From: Prevotella sp.
GTDB taxonomy: Bacteria; Bacteroidota; Bacteroidia; Bacteroidales; Dysgonomonadaceae
DNA: 64,000 nucleotides
Assembly: GCA_031285625.1 (NCBI GenBank)
Contig: JAITVV010000095.1
Coordinates: 62,001-126,000 of the forward strand
Direction: 5' to 3'
Shown here one piece after another: positions 52,669 to 61,947 of the stretch. Under the pieces are notes generated by a model. That model was not told the origin of the DNA, made no database searches, and saw only the letters and a list, made by a program, of their open reading frames with translations. A program made the position numbers and the translations under genes. The first letter of the stretch is position 1, and each line of letters begins with the position of its first letter.

Positions 52669-53859
52669 ATGAACAAAATATTAATTCTCTTTATTTCTTT
52701 GTTTTTTCTTTCTTGTTCAGCACAAGAAGATAATCTTGATGCATTAGATATAAAAAGTTTTAACAGCCAAAATGTAAATAAGATAACCGAAACCAAAATA
52801 TTCGACTCCAATGATATTGCAGGAAAACCTTATTCAAGAATTCCAACTATAATAATAGCCAATAATGGCAACATACTAGCTGCTTGTGAAAAAAGAAAAG
52901 ACGAACATGATAAAGGAGAAATTGATATACTACTTGCCTTAAGCGAAGATGGAGGTAAAACTTATTTTAAAACAGTCTTATTCGAGTACGAGGCAGAACA
53001 TGGAAGAAAAATGAACCCTTGCTTTGTTATTGATAGAAATGGTACTCATGGTAAAACTGGACGCATATATTGTTTTGTCATATCGAGTGTACCGACATGG
53101 AAACTATCTTATGAACTTGAGAAAGGGGAAGCAAATACTCTTTATCGATATTCTGATGACGATGGATTAACCTGGAGCGAAACCTTAACTCTTGAGCATA
53201 AAATACCTAAAGAATGTACAATATTTGGTCCATCCCCTTCGAACGGTATTCAATTAGAAAACGGCACATTAGTTATCCCGGCCTTCATAACTCTTACTGA
53301 TCGATCATCCCGAACAGGAATTATATTTAAAACTCCTAATGGAAAGTGGGAGTTTAACTATATAAACCTACAGCAAAGCAAAGAGGAAAATGAATCTACA
53401 ATAATAGCACTAGGGGAAGGAAATCAAATTCTGCTAAATACCAGAACAGAAAAATATAATAAGGACAGACATATATATTATAGTAATAATATAGAAGAAG
53501 GAATGACAGGGAAAGAGATAACATGGAATATTCATTCTTCAAACTCCAAATTTAGAATATCGGGGCCATGCCAAGGGAGTTTAGAGGTAACATTGAGCGA
53601 TTTACGACCGGTTTATCTGTTTTCTCATCCATATAATGATAATCCTCGAAGGAGAATATGTATTTGGAAGTCTTTCGATTTAGAACAATGGACTCCGACA
53701 TACCTTTTAACAACTGGTCGCTCTGCAGGCTATTCTGTGCTCACATATTACAAAGATAAACTACTGGCTATATATGAGAGTGATCCTAATGTTTTTGAAT
53801 GTACAATTCAAGATTTATCACCATTGTTGCCACTTTTGACGAATGATGAATATAAATGA
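52669..53859 (+). CDS. GH33 sialidase lipoprotein
   Basis: A 396-residue lipoprotein with a signal peptide ending in a lipobox at Cys16 (FFLSC). It has a full GH33 set in order: the RIP motif SRIPT with R57, the acid/base Asp region DKGEIDILLALSEDGGKT (D81, first Asp box 92-99), a second Asp box YSDDDGLTW (161-169), ESTIIALGEG with Glu, NTR with Arg, GPCQGSLEV, and GYSVLTYYKDKLLAIYE with the Tyr nucleophile and Glu. It should be catalytically competent at the cell surface or in the periplasm. Start: the ATG at 52669; an upstream in-frame start would put 11 residues before the signal. It overlaps the next gene by 17 bases. Confidence 0.9.
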   Translation: MNKILILFISLFFLSCSAQEDNLDALDIKSFNSQNVNKITETKIFDSNDIAGKPYSRIPTIIIANNGNILAACEKRKDEHDKGEIDILLALSEDGGKTYFKTVLFEYEAEHGRKMNPCFVIDRNGTHGKTGRIYCFVISSVPTWKLSYELEKGEANTLYRYSDDDGLTWSETLTLEHKIPKECTIFGPSPSNGIQLENGTLVIPAFITLTDRSSRTGIIFKTPNGKWEFNYINLQQSKEENESTIIALGEGNQILLNTRTEKYNKDRHIYYSNNIEEGMTGKEITWNIHSSNSKFRISGPCQGSLEVTLSDLRPVYLFSHPYNDNPRRRICIWKSFDLEQWTPTYLLTTGRSAGYSVLTYYKDKLLAIYESDPNVFECTIQDLSPLLPLLTNDEYK

Positions 53860-55141
53860 ATTTATAAAGAGAGAGGATGACGCAAATCTTTTTTCTATAA
53901 AGTATAAAAATATTCCGTTATGGGAATTAGTACGTTTCGATATATTCAATGCATATATTGATCGATGCCAAGTATCTGATTGGAAGATATCTGAGCGTCT
54001 AAGAAATTGGCTAAGAACAATCTGTGGCCTTATTTTTTCCAATCCATTATTTTTCTTGTCAAAGAAGAAAACATTGATAATAAGAGCCAGTAGAAAGAAC
54101 ATAGATGACAAAAAGCTCGTAGACCCATATACTATTGATATAGAAGAAGATATTTTAAATCGACCTTTGGGGGCTTACGAGTCACATACTGACTTTATTT
54201 TCAAAAAACTATTTACTCCGAACATCATTATCCTCGATATTATTACTAAATACATATCGAAGATTTTATTAAAAGTGAGAAAGAAGAGTTTTTTTAATGA
54301 TGAGCTAAACGACCAAATAAAATTCATATGTAGTATATTCCCTGAAAAAGAATTTTCAACTCTTATAGAAAATAAAATAATGGAGTTCTATATAGAGCAA
54401 AAGCTTTATTCTTTTATCCTTAAATATCGAAAACCTGAAAAAATTTATTTGACAAATTATATATATAAGCAAGCCCTAATTTATTCTGCGAAGTTGCTTG
54501 ATATTCAAGTAATAGAGATACAACATGGCTTTATATCACCTCTTCTTGCCGATTATCATTTTCCAAAAGTAAAGAAAGACAGCTTACTATTATTTCCAGA
54601 TGAATTCTACTACTTGAGTGAATACCTGAAATATAAAGTTGATTTACCATTGTCTGAAATCTCAATAAAACCCTTTGAAGGTAATTTTTTTCGAAAAAAA
54701 TTAAAAATGAGTAAATCAATGGATAAGAATCCAAATTCTTTATTATTTGTATCAACAAACACTAAAGAATTTACCTCTTTTATGGAGAATTTCTGTAAAA
54801 TATCTAAAGAGAATAAATCCGGATTCAAAATCTATTTTAAACCACATCCTTTTGAGTATGCCTTAATAGATACGGCTTATATAAATTCATTAAAAGAGAA
54901 TTATAACATAATTTTTATTGAGAAAGATGAAGACATCTATCAATATATAGGGAAGATAAAATATGTTATCAGCACATATTCAACTTTACTATTTGAAGCA
55001 TTAGAGTTTGGCAATGCTATTTACACCGTAAAACTAAACGGACATGAATCGATTATGCCTTTTGTAGAAAATAATTTAATGAACTTAGTTAACAGTCCTC
55101 AAGAATTATATGATTCAATAATTTACGATAATAAGATGTAG
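53843..55141 (+). CDS. GT-B glycosyltransferase-like protein with sialyltransferase-type motifs
   Basis: A 432-residue protein with a poorly recognised N-terminal 120 residues and a C-terminal nucleotide-sugar half. Three motifs stand out: EIQHGF (225-230), FKPHPFE (332-338) and STYSTLLFEAL (377-387). The HP and S/T-rich loop are the hallmarks of bacterial GT-B sialyltransferases and of KpsS/KpsC-type capsule proteins, where they bind CMP-sugars. Coming directly after the sialidase gene with a 17-base overlap, it is the best candidate for transferring Leg from CMP-Leg. Alternative: a general capsule glycosyltransferase. Confidence 0.6.
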   Translation: MMNINEFIKREDDANLFSIKYKNIPLWELVRFDIFNAYIDRCQVSDWKISERLRNWLRTICGLIFSNPLFFLSKKKTLIIRASRKNIDDKKLVDPYTIDIEEDILNRPLGAYESHTDFIFKKLFTPNIIILDIITKYISKILLKVRKKSFFNDELNDQIKFICSIFPEKEFSTLIENKIMEFYIEQKLYSFILKYRKPEKIYLTNYIYKQALIYSAKLLDIQVIEIQHGFISPLLADYHFPKVKKDSLLLFPDEFYYLSEYLKYKVDLPLSEISIKPFEGNFFRKKLKMSKSMDKNPNSLLFVSTNTKEFTSFMENFCKISKENKSGFKIYFKPHPFEYALIDTAYINSLKENYNIIFIEKDEDIYQYIGKIKYVISTYSTLLFEALEFGNAIYTVKLNGHESIMPFVENNLMNLVNSPQELYDSIIYDNKM

Positions 55142-55163
55142 TTTTTGGTTGGAAATAAAAATA

Positions 55164-56435
55164 ATGATATCTAGATATTTAAATAATAAACTATTCCGAA
55201 ATGGAGTAATATTTTCATTCTTCTCATTCTTCAATAGTGGTGTGAGTTTTTTTCTTATTATAATTTTAGCCAAATATTTTTCCCCTGCAGAATATGGATA
55301 TTTAAATCTTTTCACTACAATCACGACTATCTTAAATCTTCTAATGACATTAAATACTTCTGGATATTTTTCCATCTCATTCTTTAAATTAGAGAAAGAA
55401 GATTTACAAAGAATTTTGAGTGGTGTAGTCCTAGTTATTTTTAGTGTTTCAACATTTCTCACCTTACTAATTTTTATTTTCTCTGATATATCTGTAAAAT
55501 ATATTGGACTGGAATCTAAATATCAGTTTCTAGCATTACTTGTTTGCTTCTTTCAAGCTTTTATAACACTAAGACTAGAAATCTGGAGACTGGAGGAGAA
55601 ACCGATAATATATGGAGTCTTCTCTTCGCTTTTTAGTCTCTTGAGCTTTGGTATTACACTTCTGTTTGTTATATATTTTAATTCTGGTTGGGTAGGACGG
55701 GTAGATTCTTTTGTTATTGTAACCACCTTTTTCTCTTTAATATCCATTATAATGTTAATTAGAGACAGGTATACAATAAAAATCAAACCTCGAAAAAAAA
55801 TCTTATATAACGCATTATCTTATGGTCTTCCCTTGATACCTCATTCTATCTCCACATGGGTACGCCAAGGGGGAGACAGATACCTGATTAATTATTTTCT
55901 AGGAATTAATCAATTAGGCTATTTTAGCTTTGCCTTCAATGTATACAATATAATTCTAATACTTGGATCCGCATTTAATGCTACATATTCTGTTAACTTA
56001 TTTAAGATCCTATCAGAAAATGAAAAAACAGGCGTAATAATACTTCGTAAACAAATAAAGATAATGTGCATGTTTTTTACGATTGCATCCCTTCTTATTT
56101 TCTTATTTGTATACTTTCTTATTCCTATCTTCTTTCCAAAATATGAACCATCGACTCAATACTTGTTCCCTCTAGTAATGGCCGGTCTTTTCCAATGCTT
56201 ATACTTATGCTTCGTAAATTTTTTATTCTTTTACAAAAAGACACGAATTCTTATGTATATAACTGTCTCTATTTCATTCCTTCATTTTATTTTATCCTTT
56301 GCATTAACAAGGTACGGAATGATATATACAGCTTATATCACAATGTTCACCAATTTTTTAATTTTCTTAATAGTTGCTATATACTCAAATAAATATATTA
56401 ACTTTAAAATTCTTTCCAGAAAAAATATTTCATAA
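55164..56435 (+). CDS. Wzx-type polysaccharide flippase
   Basis: A 423-residue multispanning protein of the MATE/MVF-like Wzx fold with about twelve hydrophobic helices. It starts SRYLNNKLFRNGVIFSFF, has KYFSPAEYGYLNLF and GIPLIPHSISTW-like ALSYGLPLIPHSISTWVRQG in the middle. The start is the ATG at 55164; an upstream TTG extension starts from poor context. It moves lipid-linked repeat units across the inner membrane, with Wzy downstream. Confidence 0.85.
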   Translation: MISRYLNNKLFRNGVIFSFFSFFNSGVSFFLIIILAKYFSPAEYGYLNLFTTITTILNLLMTLNTSGYFSISFFKLEKEDLQRILSGVVLVIFSVSTFLTLLIFIFSDISVKYIGLESKYQFLALLVCFFQAFITLRLEIWRLEEKPIIYGVFSSLFSLLSFGITLLFVIYFNSGWVGRVDSFVIVTTFFSLISIIMLIRDRYTIKIKPRKKILYNALSYGLPLIPHSISTWVRQGGDRYLINYFLGINQLGYFSFAFNVYNIILILGSAFNATYSVNLFKILSENEKTGVIILRKQIKIMCMFFTIASLLIFLFVYFLIPIFFPKYEPSTQYLFPLVMAGLFQCLYLCFVNFLFFYKKTRILMYITVSISFLHFILSFALTRYGMIYTAYITMFTNFLIFLIVAIYSNKYINFKILSRKNIS

Positions 56436-56438
56436 TAT

Positions 56439-57236
56439 ATGAACTATTCTAAAATATCAATAATAACCGTAGTCTACAATATGGCAGATAAGATAGAAAG
56501 TACAATCTTATCAGTTCTAAATCAGACATATCCAAATATTGAATATATTATTATTGATGGGGGTAGTACAGACGGGACAGTCGACATTATTAAAAAATAT
56601 GAAAGTCAGTTAGCATATTGGATCAGCGAACCTGATAAAGGGATATATAACGCTATGAATAAAGGAGTTATAAAAGCAACTGGCGTTTATTGTAATTTTA
56701 TGAATGTAGGAGATAAATTCTATGATAACGAGGTACTCAACAATGTTTTTTCAGTAAACAGACGTGAAGATATTCTACATGGTATAACCGTTACTGATAA
56801 TGGAACTATAACCCTTCCAATATCACCTGAGAGATTATCTCTGTCATTTTTTTACAAGACAAGCTTGGGACATCAGGCAACATTTATAAACAGGGAATTA
56901 TTAAAAGAATATCCTTATGATGAAAGCTATAAAATAGTAGCAGACGCCAAGTTTTTCATTGTGACTTTAATTATAAATAATAAAACATATGCAACACTAC
57001 CATTCAAGATTTGTTTATATGATACAAAAGGGGTAAGTAGCAATTTAGAGAACACAGATATGGAATTGAAGCTGATTTTCAGAGATTTATTTCCACCCAG
57101 AATTGTAAAAGATTATGAACTAATGGAAAATTATCTCAACCCTTTGTTCCGTATATTATATCCCATAACTCAAAGTTTCCTATTTCAAAAATATCTCTTT
57201 CCTATATCAAAAAAAATAAAAAAGATAGTAGGTTAA
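56439..57236 (+). CDS. Family 2 glycosyltransferase
   Basis: A 265-residue GT-A enzyme. The nucleotide-binding start is TVVYNMADKIESTILSVLNQ, the IIDGGSTDGT (38-47) loop and EPDKGIYNAMNKG contain the metal- and sugar-binding residues, and NVGDKFYDN replaces the usual DxD region. It probably adds one sugar of the repeat unit in the cytoplasm. It is 3 bases after wzx. Confidence 0.87.
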   Translation: MNYSKISIITVVYNMADKIESTILSVLNQTYPNIEYIIIDGGSTDGTVDIIKKYESQLAYWISEPDKGIYNAMNKGVIKATGVYCNFMNVGDKFYDNEVLNNVFSVNRREDILHGITVTDNGTITLPISPERLSLSFFYKTSLGHQATFINRELLKEYPYDESYKIVADAKFFIVTLIINNKTYATLPFKICLYDTKGVSSNLENTDMELKLIFRDLFPPRIVKDYELMENYLNPLFRILYPITQSFLFQKYLFPISKKIKKIVG

Positions 57237-57254
57237 TATAAATTCACATAGACA

Positions 57255-58445
57255 ATGAAGAAAATATTATTTATAAACACTCTATATCATCCTAATATAG
57301 GAGGAGGAGCCGAAATTGTCTTACAGGCTCAAGCTGAAGGCTTGAAGTCTAAAGGTTATGATATTGTAATATTAGCGACCAAAGAAAAAGGAGATATTAC
57401 TTTTGATTTTATAAATGAAATAAAAGTATATAGAGCTGGTATAAAAAACCTATATTGGCCTCATAAAAAAGAGAGTCACAATCCAATATCAAAACTTTTT
57501 TGGCATTTGAAAGATCGCTATAATCCTGAAATGATGGAATATTTGCGTTATGTAATAAATCTTGAAAAACCAGATCTGGTTATGTGCCACAATTTGACAG
57601 GATGGACGATTGCCACATGGGAAGAAGTCAAAAAATTTAACATTCCGGTATTCCAAATCCTGCATGACCAATATTTGCTATGTTTGAATTCCAGCATGTA
57701 CAAAAAAAGCAAGATATGCCAGAAACAATGTTTTCTATGTAATTTCATGCGTCAAAAATTTGCGTCAAAAACAACTAATGTTGATGTGGTTATAGGTGTT
57801 AGCCGGTATATACTTAATAAATTTGTAGATAATGGCTATTTCTCAATTTCTCGCCAAGAAGTAATACATAACAGACTATATATGAGTAACAAAAGACCAT
57901 TGCCTACATCTACAATATTACACACTCCATTACGAATTGGTTTTATTGGGACACTAAGTGTTGTCAAAGGAATAGATATATTAATAAAAGCATTCAAAAA
58001 AACTGATATTAATGCTACCCTTGTTATTGCAGGAAAAGGAGAGGTCAATTACGAAAACTATTTACGAGAACTAGCCTTAGGAGATAACCGAATTCAATTT
58101 ATTGGCTATGTTGACTCCAACTCGTTCTATTCTAGCATAGACCTATTAATAGTACCTTCTTTGTGGAACGATACTTTTCCAGGCGTCGCTATAGAAGCGT
58201 GTGCTAATAATCTTGCTGTCATAGCTAGTAAAAGAGGTGGACTACCGGAGATCATAAAAGATGAGATAAATGGAATTCTCATTGAACCAACTGAAGAATC
58301 TATTCATTATTCTATTTTGTTTTATTACGACAATCCATCTATATTAGAATTTCATAAGCAAAATAGTAGAAAATCTGTTGAAAATCTACTTAATTTCAAT
58401 GATATGATACAAGAGTATATAGATTTAATAGAATCTTATGTGTAG
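57255..58445 (+). CDS. Family 4 glycosyltransferase with a cysteine-rich insertion
   Basis: A 396-residue GT-B enzyme. The N-terminal GGGAEIVLQAQAEGLKSKG holds the acceptor-side glycines and EACANNLAVIASKRGGLPEI the C-terminal donor-binding Glu. Residues about 140-165 (CLNSSMYKKSKICQKQCFLC) hold four cysteines in a CxxC-bearing loop found in one group of GT4 enzymes, which may bind metal or be structural. Confidence 0.87.
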   Translation: MKKILFINTLYHPNIGGGAEIVLQAQAEGLKSKGYDIVILATKEKGDITFDFINEIKVYRAGIKNLYWPHKKESHNPISKLFWHLKDRYNPEMMEYLRYVINLEKPDLVMCHNLTGWTIATWEEVKKFNIPVFQILHDQYLLCLNSSMYKKSKICQKQCFLCNFMRQKFASKTTNVDVVIGVSRYILNKFVDNGYFSISRQEVIHNRLYMSNKRPLPTSTILHTPLRIGFIGTLSVVKGIDILIKAFKKTDINATLVIAGKGEVNYENYLRELALGDNRIQFIGYVDSNSFYSSIDLLIVPSLWNDTFPGVAIEACANNLAVIASKRGGLPEIIKDEINGILIEPTEESIHYSILFYYDNPSILEFHKQNSRKSVENLLNFNDMIQEYIDLIESYV

Positions 58446-58477
58446 TTTCTAAATTAATTAAAATCATTAAATATTTT

Positions 58478-59671
58478 ATGAAAAAGATTTTACCTAATCT
58501 TTTTTTTATGTTTTTATCAGCTCCAATATTATCTCCATATATTGGAGGAATGACTATTTACCTATATGCAATTATAGCTATTCTTGACATTAATTTTTTA
58601 AACTGGGCGCTAAAAACGTTTAGTATCAAACTTATGCTATCTGTATCTACCTGGATATTAGGCATATCAATAATTGGATTACACTTTGTTTTATTTTTTA
58701 AAATAATGATGATTGTTGTAACAGTTGCCTATCTCTTCTACTGCTATCAACAAGGGTATATGCATATATTCTATCGTTATGTCATTTTTAGTATTCTGTT
58801 TGCTTTCGTACAATTTATATTACTATTCTATAATCCAGTATTCGCGTTATTGTTAGGGCCAACAAGCATTTCTAAATTTATATTAGGAGATTATGCTACC
58901 GCAACATACACTAATTTTCATTCAATAGGTTTTCTGCCTAGAGTCTCTGGACTTTGTAGAGAAGGAGGTTTCTTTAGCTCATTCTTAACAGTAGGACTAT
59001 TTATCGTATATCTGGACAAAACCCTTTCTAAAAAAAGAAAAAAAATATTATATTCTCTCTTTATTGCGGGTATTGTTATTTCATTATCCAAAACAGCCAT
59101 AATCCTTGTTTTCATACCCCTTGCCTTATTGATCAAAAAGTATTTGAATCGGGCTAATCTTATACTTACCGGGATTAGTGTTTCAGTTATCATATCTTTT
59201 ATTGCTCTTCTTATAAGATACAATACAGATTTATTTTTCTATTTAGAGAATGAAACTTATATACATCGATTAGCCGGCTATGCTTTTATAGACGAAATAA
59301 ATTTGAAAGGTATTTTATTTGGAACAACAGTGAAAGACCTCTTTGCATCAACAGGTAATTTTATTATTACAAGTATAGGCAATACTTTGGCAGACAAATC
59401 TCTCAATGAATTTTGTAGTTTCCCTGGTATCTACCTTAATTTTGGTTTTCCTACATTCTTAGTCTTTCTTCTATTTCTTAAAAAAATTTGTTTCACAACA
59501 ACCAACCTTATACTTATTTTCTTATTCACGGCAAGTGTGACTCCATTTACGTGTGACAATTTTGTCGTAATGGCTTGGTTCTTATGTTTTTTGTTATTAT
59601 ATAACGAAAAACAGAAAAAAGTAACGGAAGTAAAAAATCTAAATAGCCCCAAGAATCATGATATATACTAA
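58478..59671 (+). CDS. Wzy-type O-antigen polymerase
   Basis: A 397-residue integral membrane protein with ten or more hydrophobic helices and one large periplasmic loop with RVSGLCREGGFFSS (about 150), typical of the Wzy/WaaL fold. It would polymerise lipid-linked repeats in the Wzx/Wzy route. Identification rests on topology and position among wzx and glycosyltransferases; sequence identity in this family is always low. It overlaps the next gene by 14 bases. Confidence 0.75.
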   Translation: MKKILPNLFFMFLSAPILSPYIGGMTIYLYAIIAILDINFLNWALKTFSIKLMLSVSTWILGISIIGLHFVLFFKIMMIVVTVAYLFYCYQQGYMHIFYRYVIFSILFAFVQFILLFYNPVFALLLGPTSISKFILGDYATATYTNFHSIGFLPRVSGLCREGGFFSSFLTVGLFIVYLDKTLSKKRKKILYSLFIAGIVISLSKTAIILVFIPLALLIKKYLNRANLILTGISVSVIISFIALLIRYNTDLFFYLENETYIHRLAGYAFIDEINLKGILFGTTVKDLFASTGNFIITSIGNTLADKSLNEFCSFPGIYLNFGFPTFLVFLLFLKKICFTTTNLILIFLFTASVTPFTCDNFVVMAWFLCFLLLYNEKQKKVTEVKNLNSPKNHDIY

Positions 59672-60719
59672 TGCTCGCTTTCTAACCCAGCCTATAACAG
59701 GAGTACAGCGTTTTGCCATAGAAATATCAAAACAGTTAAAGATATTAATGGGAGACGAAATAAAGTTTATATCCCCTTCAAACATTCTCCATACAGAAAT
59801 AGCTGATTACCTGAATGTCGAAGTTGTAGGAAAAAGAAAAGGACATCTCTGGGAGCAAATGGATTTACCATTATATTTAAAAAAAAGAAATAACCCTTTT
59901 TTACTGAACTTATGTAGTACAGCCCCGGCGACTTATTCAAATCAATTTGTGACACATCATGATATAACCTATGTAAGGTATCCAGAAAGTTTCTCTTTAA
60001 GTTTCAGAATATGGTATAAACTACTAATACCTCAAATACTAAAACATTCTAAGGGGTTAATAACTGTAAGTAACTTTTCTAAAAGAGAAATATCAGAATA
60101 CTATAAATATTCATTAGATAAAATACACGTTATTTCAAATGCTGTTAATAAAGAGTTTGCTAATATAAAATCCAATCTTATTGAAATAGACAATAACTCT
60201 TCTAATAAGTATTTACTAGCAGTATCATCAAATAATTATCACAAAAATTTTAAAAGACTGATTGAAGCTTTTTCTCTATTACCAAAAGAAATTGATATAA
60301 AGTTATTAATAGTAGGCAACTATAATAGCAATAGCTTTAGCCATATCAAACTAAGCAATTTAGATGACAGAATAAGATTCTTAGGACGAGTCTCTGATAG
60401 CGAACTGATCAAATTATACCAATCAGCAGAAGCTTTCGTCTTTCCATCATTATATGAAGGCTTTGGAATTCCGCCATTAGAAGCCCAAGCATGTGGATGC
60501 CCCGTTCTTGCAGCCAAGACAGCAAGTATTCCAGAAGTATTGGGCAACAGTTCACTCTTCTTTGATCCAACTGATATACAATCAATCAATCTTGCCATAA
60601 TTAAAATCCTTAGAACACCTGGTCTCAAAAGGGAATTAAAAGAAAAGGGAATGGAAAACCTGAAAAAATATTCGTGGAAATCTTCTGCTGAAAAGATTAT
60701 AAAGATTATAGGAATCTAA
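59658..60719 (+). CDS. Family 4 glycosyltransferase
   Basis: A 353-residue GT-B enzyme. It starts with TGVQRFAIEISKQL, has VSNFSKREI in the middle and ends with FPSLYEGFGIPPLEAQACG, which carries the E-x7-E donor motif typical of GT4. It overlaps the polymerase gene by 14 bases. Confidence 0.9.
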   Translation: MIYTNARFLTQPITGVQRFAIEISKQLKILMGDEIKFISPSNILHTEIADYLNVEVVGKRKGHLWEQMDLPLYLKKRNNPFLLNLCSTAPATYSNQFVTHHDITYVRYPESFSLSFRIWYKLLIPQILKHSKGLITVSNFSKREISEYYKYSLDKIHVISNAVNKEFANIKSNLIEIDNNSSNKYLLAVSSNNYHKNFKRLIEAFSLLPKEIDIKLLIVGNYNSNSFSHIKLSNLDDRIRFLGRVSDSELIKLYQSAEAFVFPSLYEGFGIPPLEAQACGCPVLAAKTASIPEVLGNSSLFFDPTDIQSINLAIIKILRTPGLKRELKEKGMENLKKYSWKSSAEKIIKIIGI

Positions 60720-60731
60720 AAAGTTATTGTT

Positions 60732-61850
60732 ATGAAGAATAAAATAAAGTTGTTATATATAACGCAATCTTTCGGTGGAGTAGAAATTTACATTCGTCAA
60801 ATTATAGAATATATTGATTATACGAAATTTGAACTAACAATTATTGCCCCCCCTAATAGAACCTTTTCTGAATACTGTAAAGAAAAAGGTATAGAGTATT
60901 TAGCCATACATATGGTTAGAGGCCTAAACGTATGGTTAGATATAAAATCTTTTTTTCAAATAAGAAGGATTATAAAACGCTTAGGACCGGATATAATCCA
61001 TCTACACAGTTCCAAAGCCGGAGTTATTGGAAGAATTGCATCTAAACAATTGAAAAAGAAAAGTATTTTCACACCACATGGAATCTCCTATATGTCTTTC
61101 AGTGGATTAAAAAGAGCTATTTTTCTAATGGTTGAAGCCTTCACTAAGAAATATACCTACAAAGTGCTTGGTTGTTCTTACTCAGAGGCAATAAAAATGA
61201 GATTTGAAGTTGGCATTCCTAGTTTTAAAATCGATGCTATACCAAATGCTATATTGATAAATAGTGCAATAGATAAAACATTCAATAAACACGCAGATAT
61301 AATAAGGATTGGCTCTATAGCACGCCTTACTTATCAAAAAAACCCCCTATTACTTGTTCAGATAGCAGAACGTATAATAAAGCTATATCCAAATGTCCGC
61401 TTCTCGATATTGGGTTCTGGGCTTGAAGATCATTTAAAAAATGAAACTTTTGATCTTATCGAACAATATGGACTATCTAGTAAATTTGAGATTTTACCAT
61501 GGGGCGATAGGGAGACTTCTTTACAATATTTGAAATCTCTCAATATCTTTATTCTAACCTCAATCTTCGAAGGACTTCCATTATCTCTTCTGGAGGCAAT
61601 GTCTTTAGGTACTCCATGTATAACAAGTAAAAGTGATGGTTGCAATGATGTTATACAAAATAATGAAAATGGATTCTCCTGCATAATTATAGAAGAATAT
61701 GTGAATGCTATATCAAGACTTATTGAGGACGAAATCCTACAAAAAAGGATAGGAGAAAACGCTCATAACTTTGTAAAAGAACACCATAATATAGAATCTT
61801 ATATAAGAAAAATAGAATCATATTATGAGAGGATTTATTCAGACTCATAA
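60732..61850 (+). CDS. Family 4 glycosyltransferase
   Basis: A 372-residue GT-B enzyme. It opens FGGVEIYIRQIIEYI and has IHLHSSKAGVIGRIA and TPHGISYM, with the E-x7-E donor motif TSIFEGLPLSLLEAMSLG. It resembles the WbnK/WcaI-like branch but the sugar is unknown. It is the last glycosyltransferase before an untranslated gap of 97 bases. Confidence 0.9.
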   Translation: MKNKIKLLYITQSFGGVEIYIRQIIEYIDYTKFELTIIAPPNRTFSEYCKEKGIEYLAIHMVRGLNVWLDIKSFFQIRRIIKRLGPDIIHLHSSKAGVIGRIASKQLKKKSIFTPHGISYMSFSGLKRAIFLMVEAFTKKYTYKVLGCSYSEAIKMRFEVGIPSFKIDAIPNAILINSAIDKTFNKHADIIRIGSIARLTYQKNPLLLVQIAERIIKLYPNVRFSILGSGLEDHLKNETFDLIEQYGLSSKFEILPWGDRETSLQYLKSLNIFILTSIFEGLPLSLLEAMSLGTPCITSKSDGCNDVIQNNENGFSCIIIEEYVNAISRLIEDEILQKRIGENAHNFVKEHHNIESYIRKIESYYERIYSDS

Positions 61851-61947
61851 TAACTAAAATATAAAAATTAATATTCAACACATTATTGTATTTATAACAA
61901 ATCCATACCTCATTTAATATACAAACATCTATAATTTAATTCTAACA

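Noticed and set aside
40204-61850. UpxY/UpxZ-type antitermination at the head of the locus
   Set aside because: No NusG-like gene precedes the export gene; the operon starts directly with the wza-like gene after its promoter.
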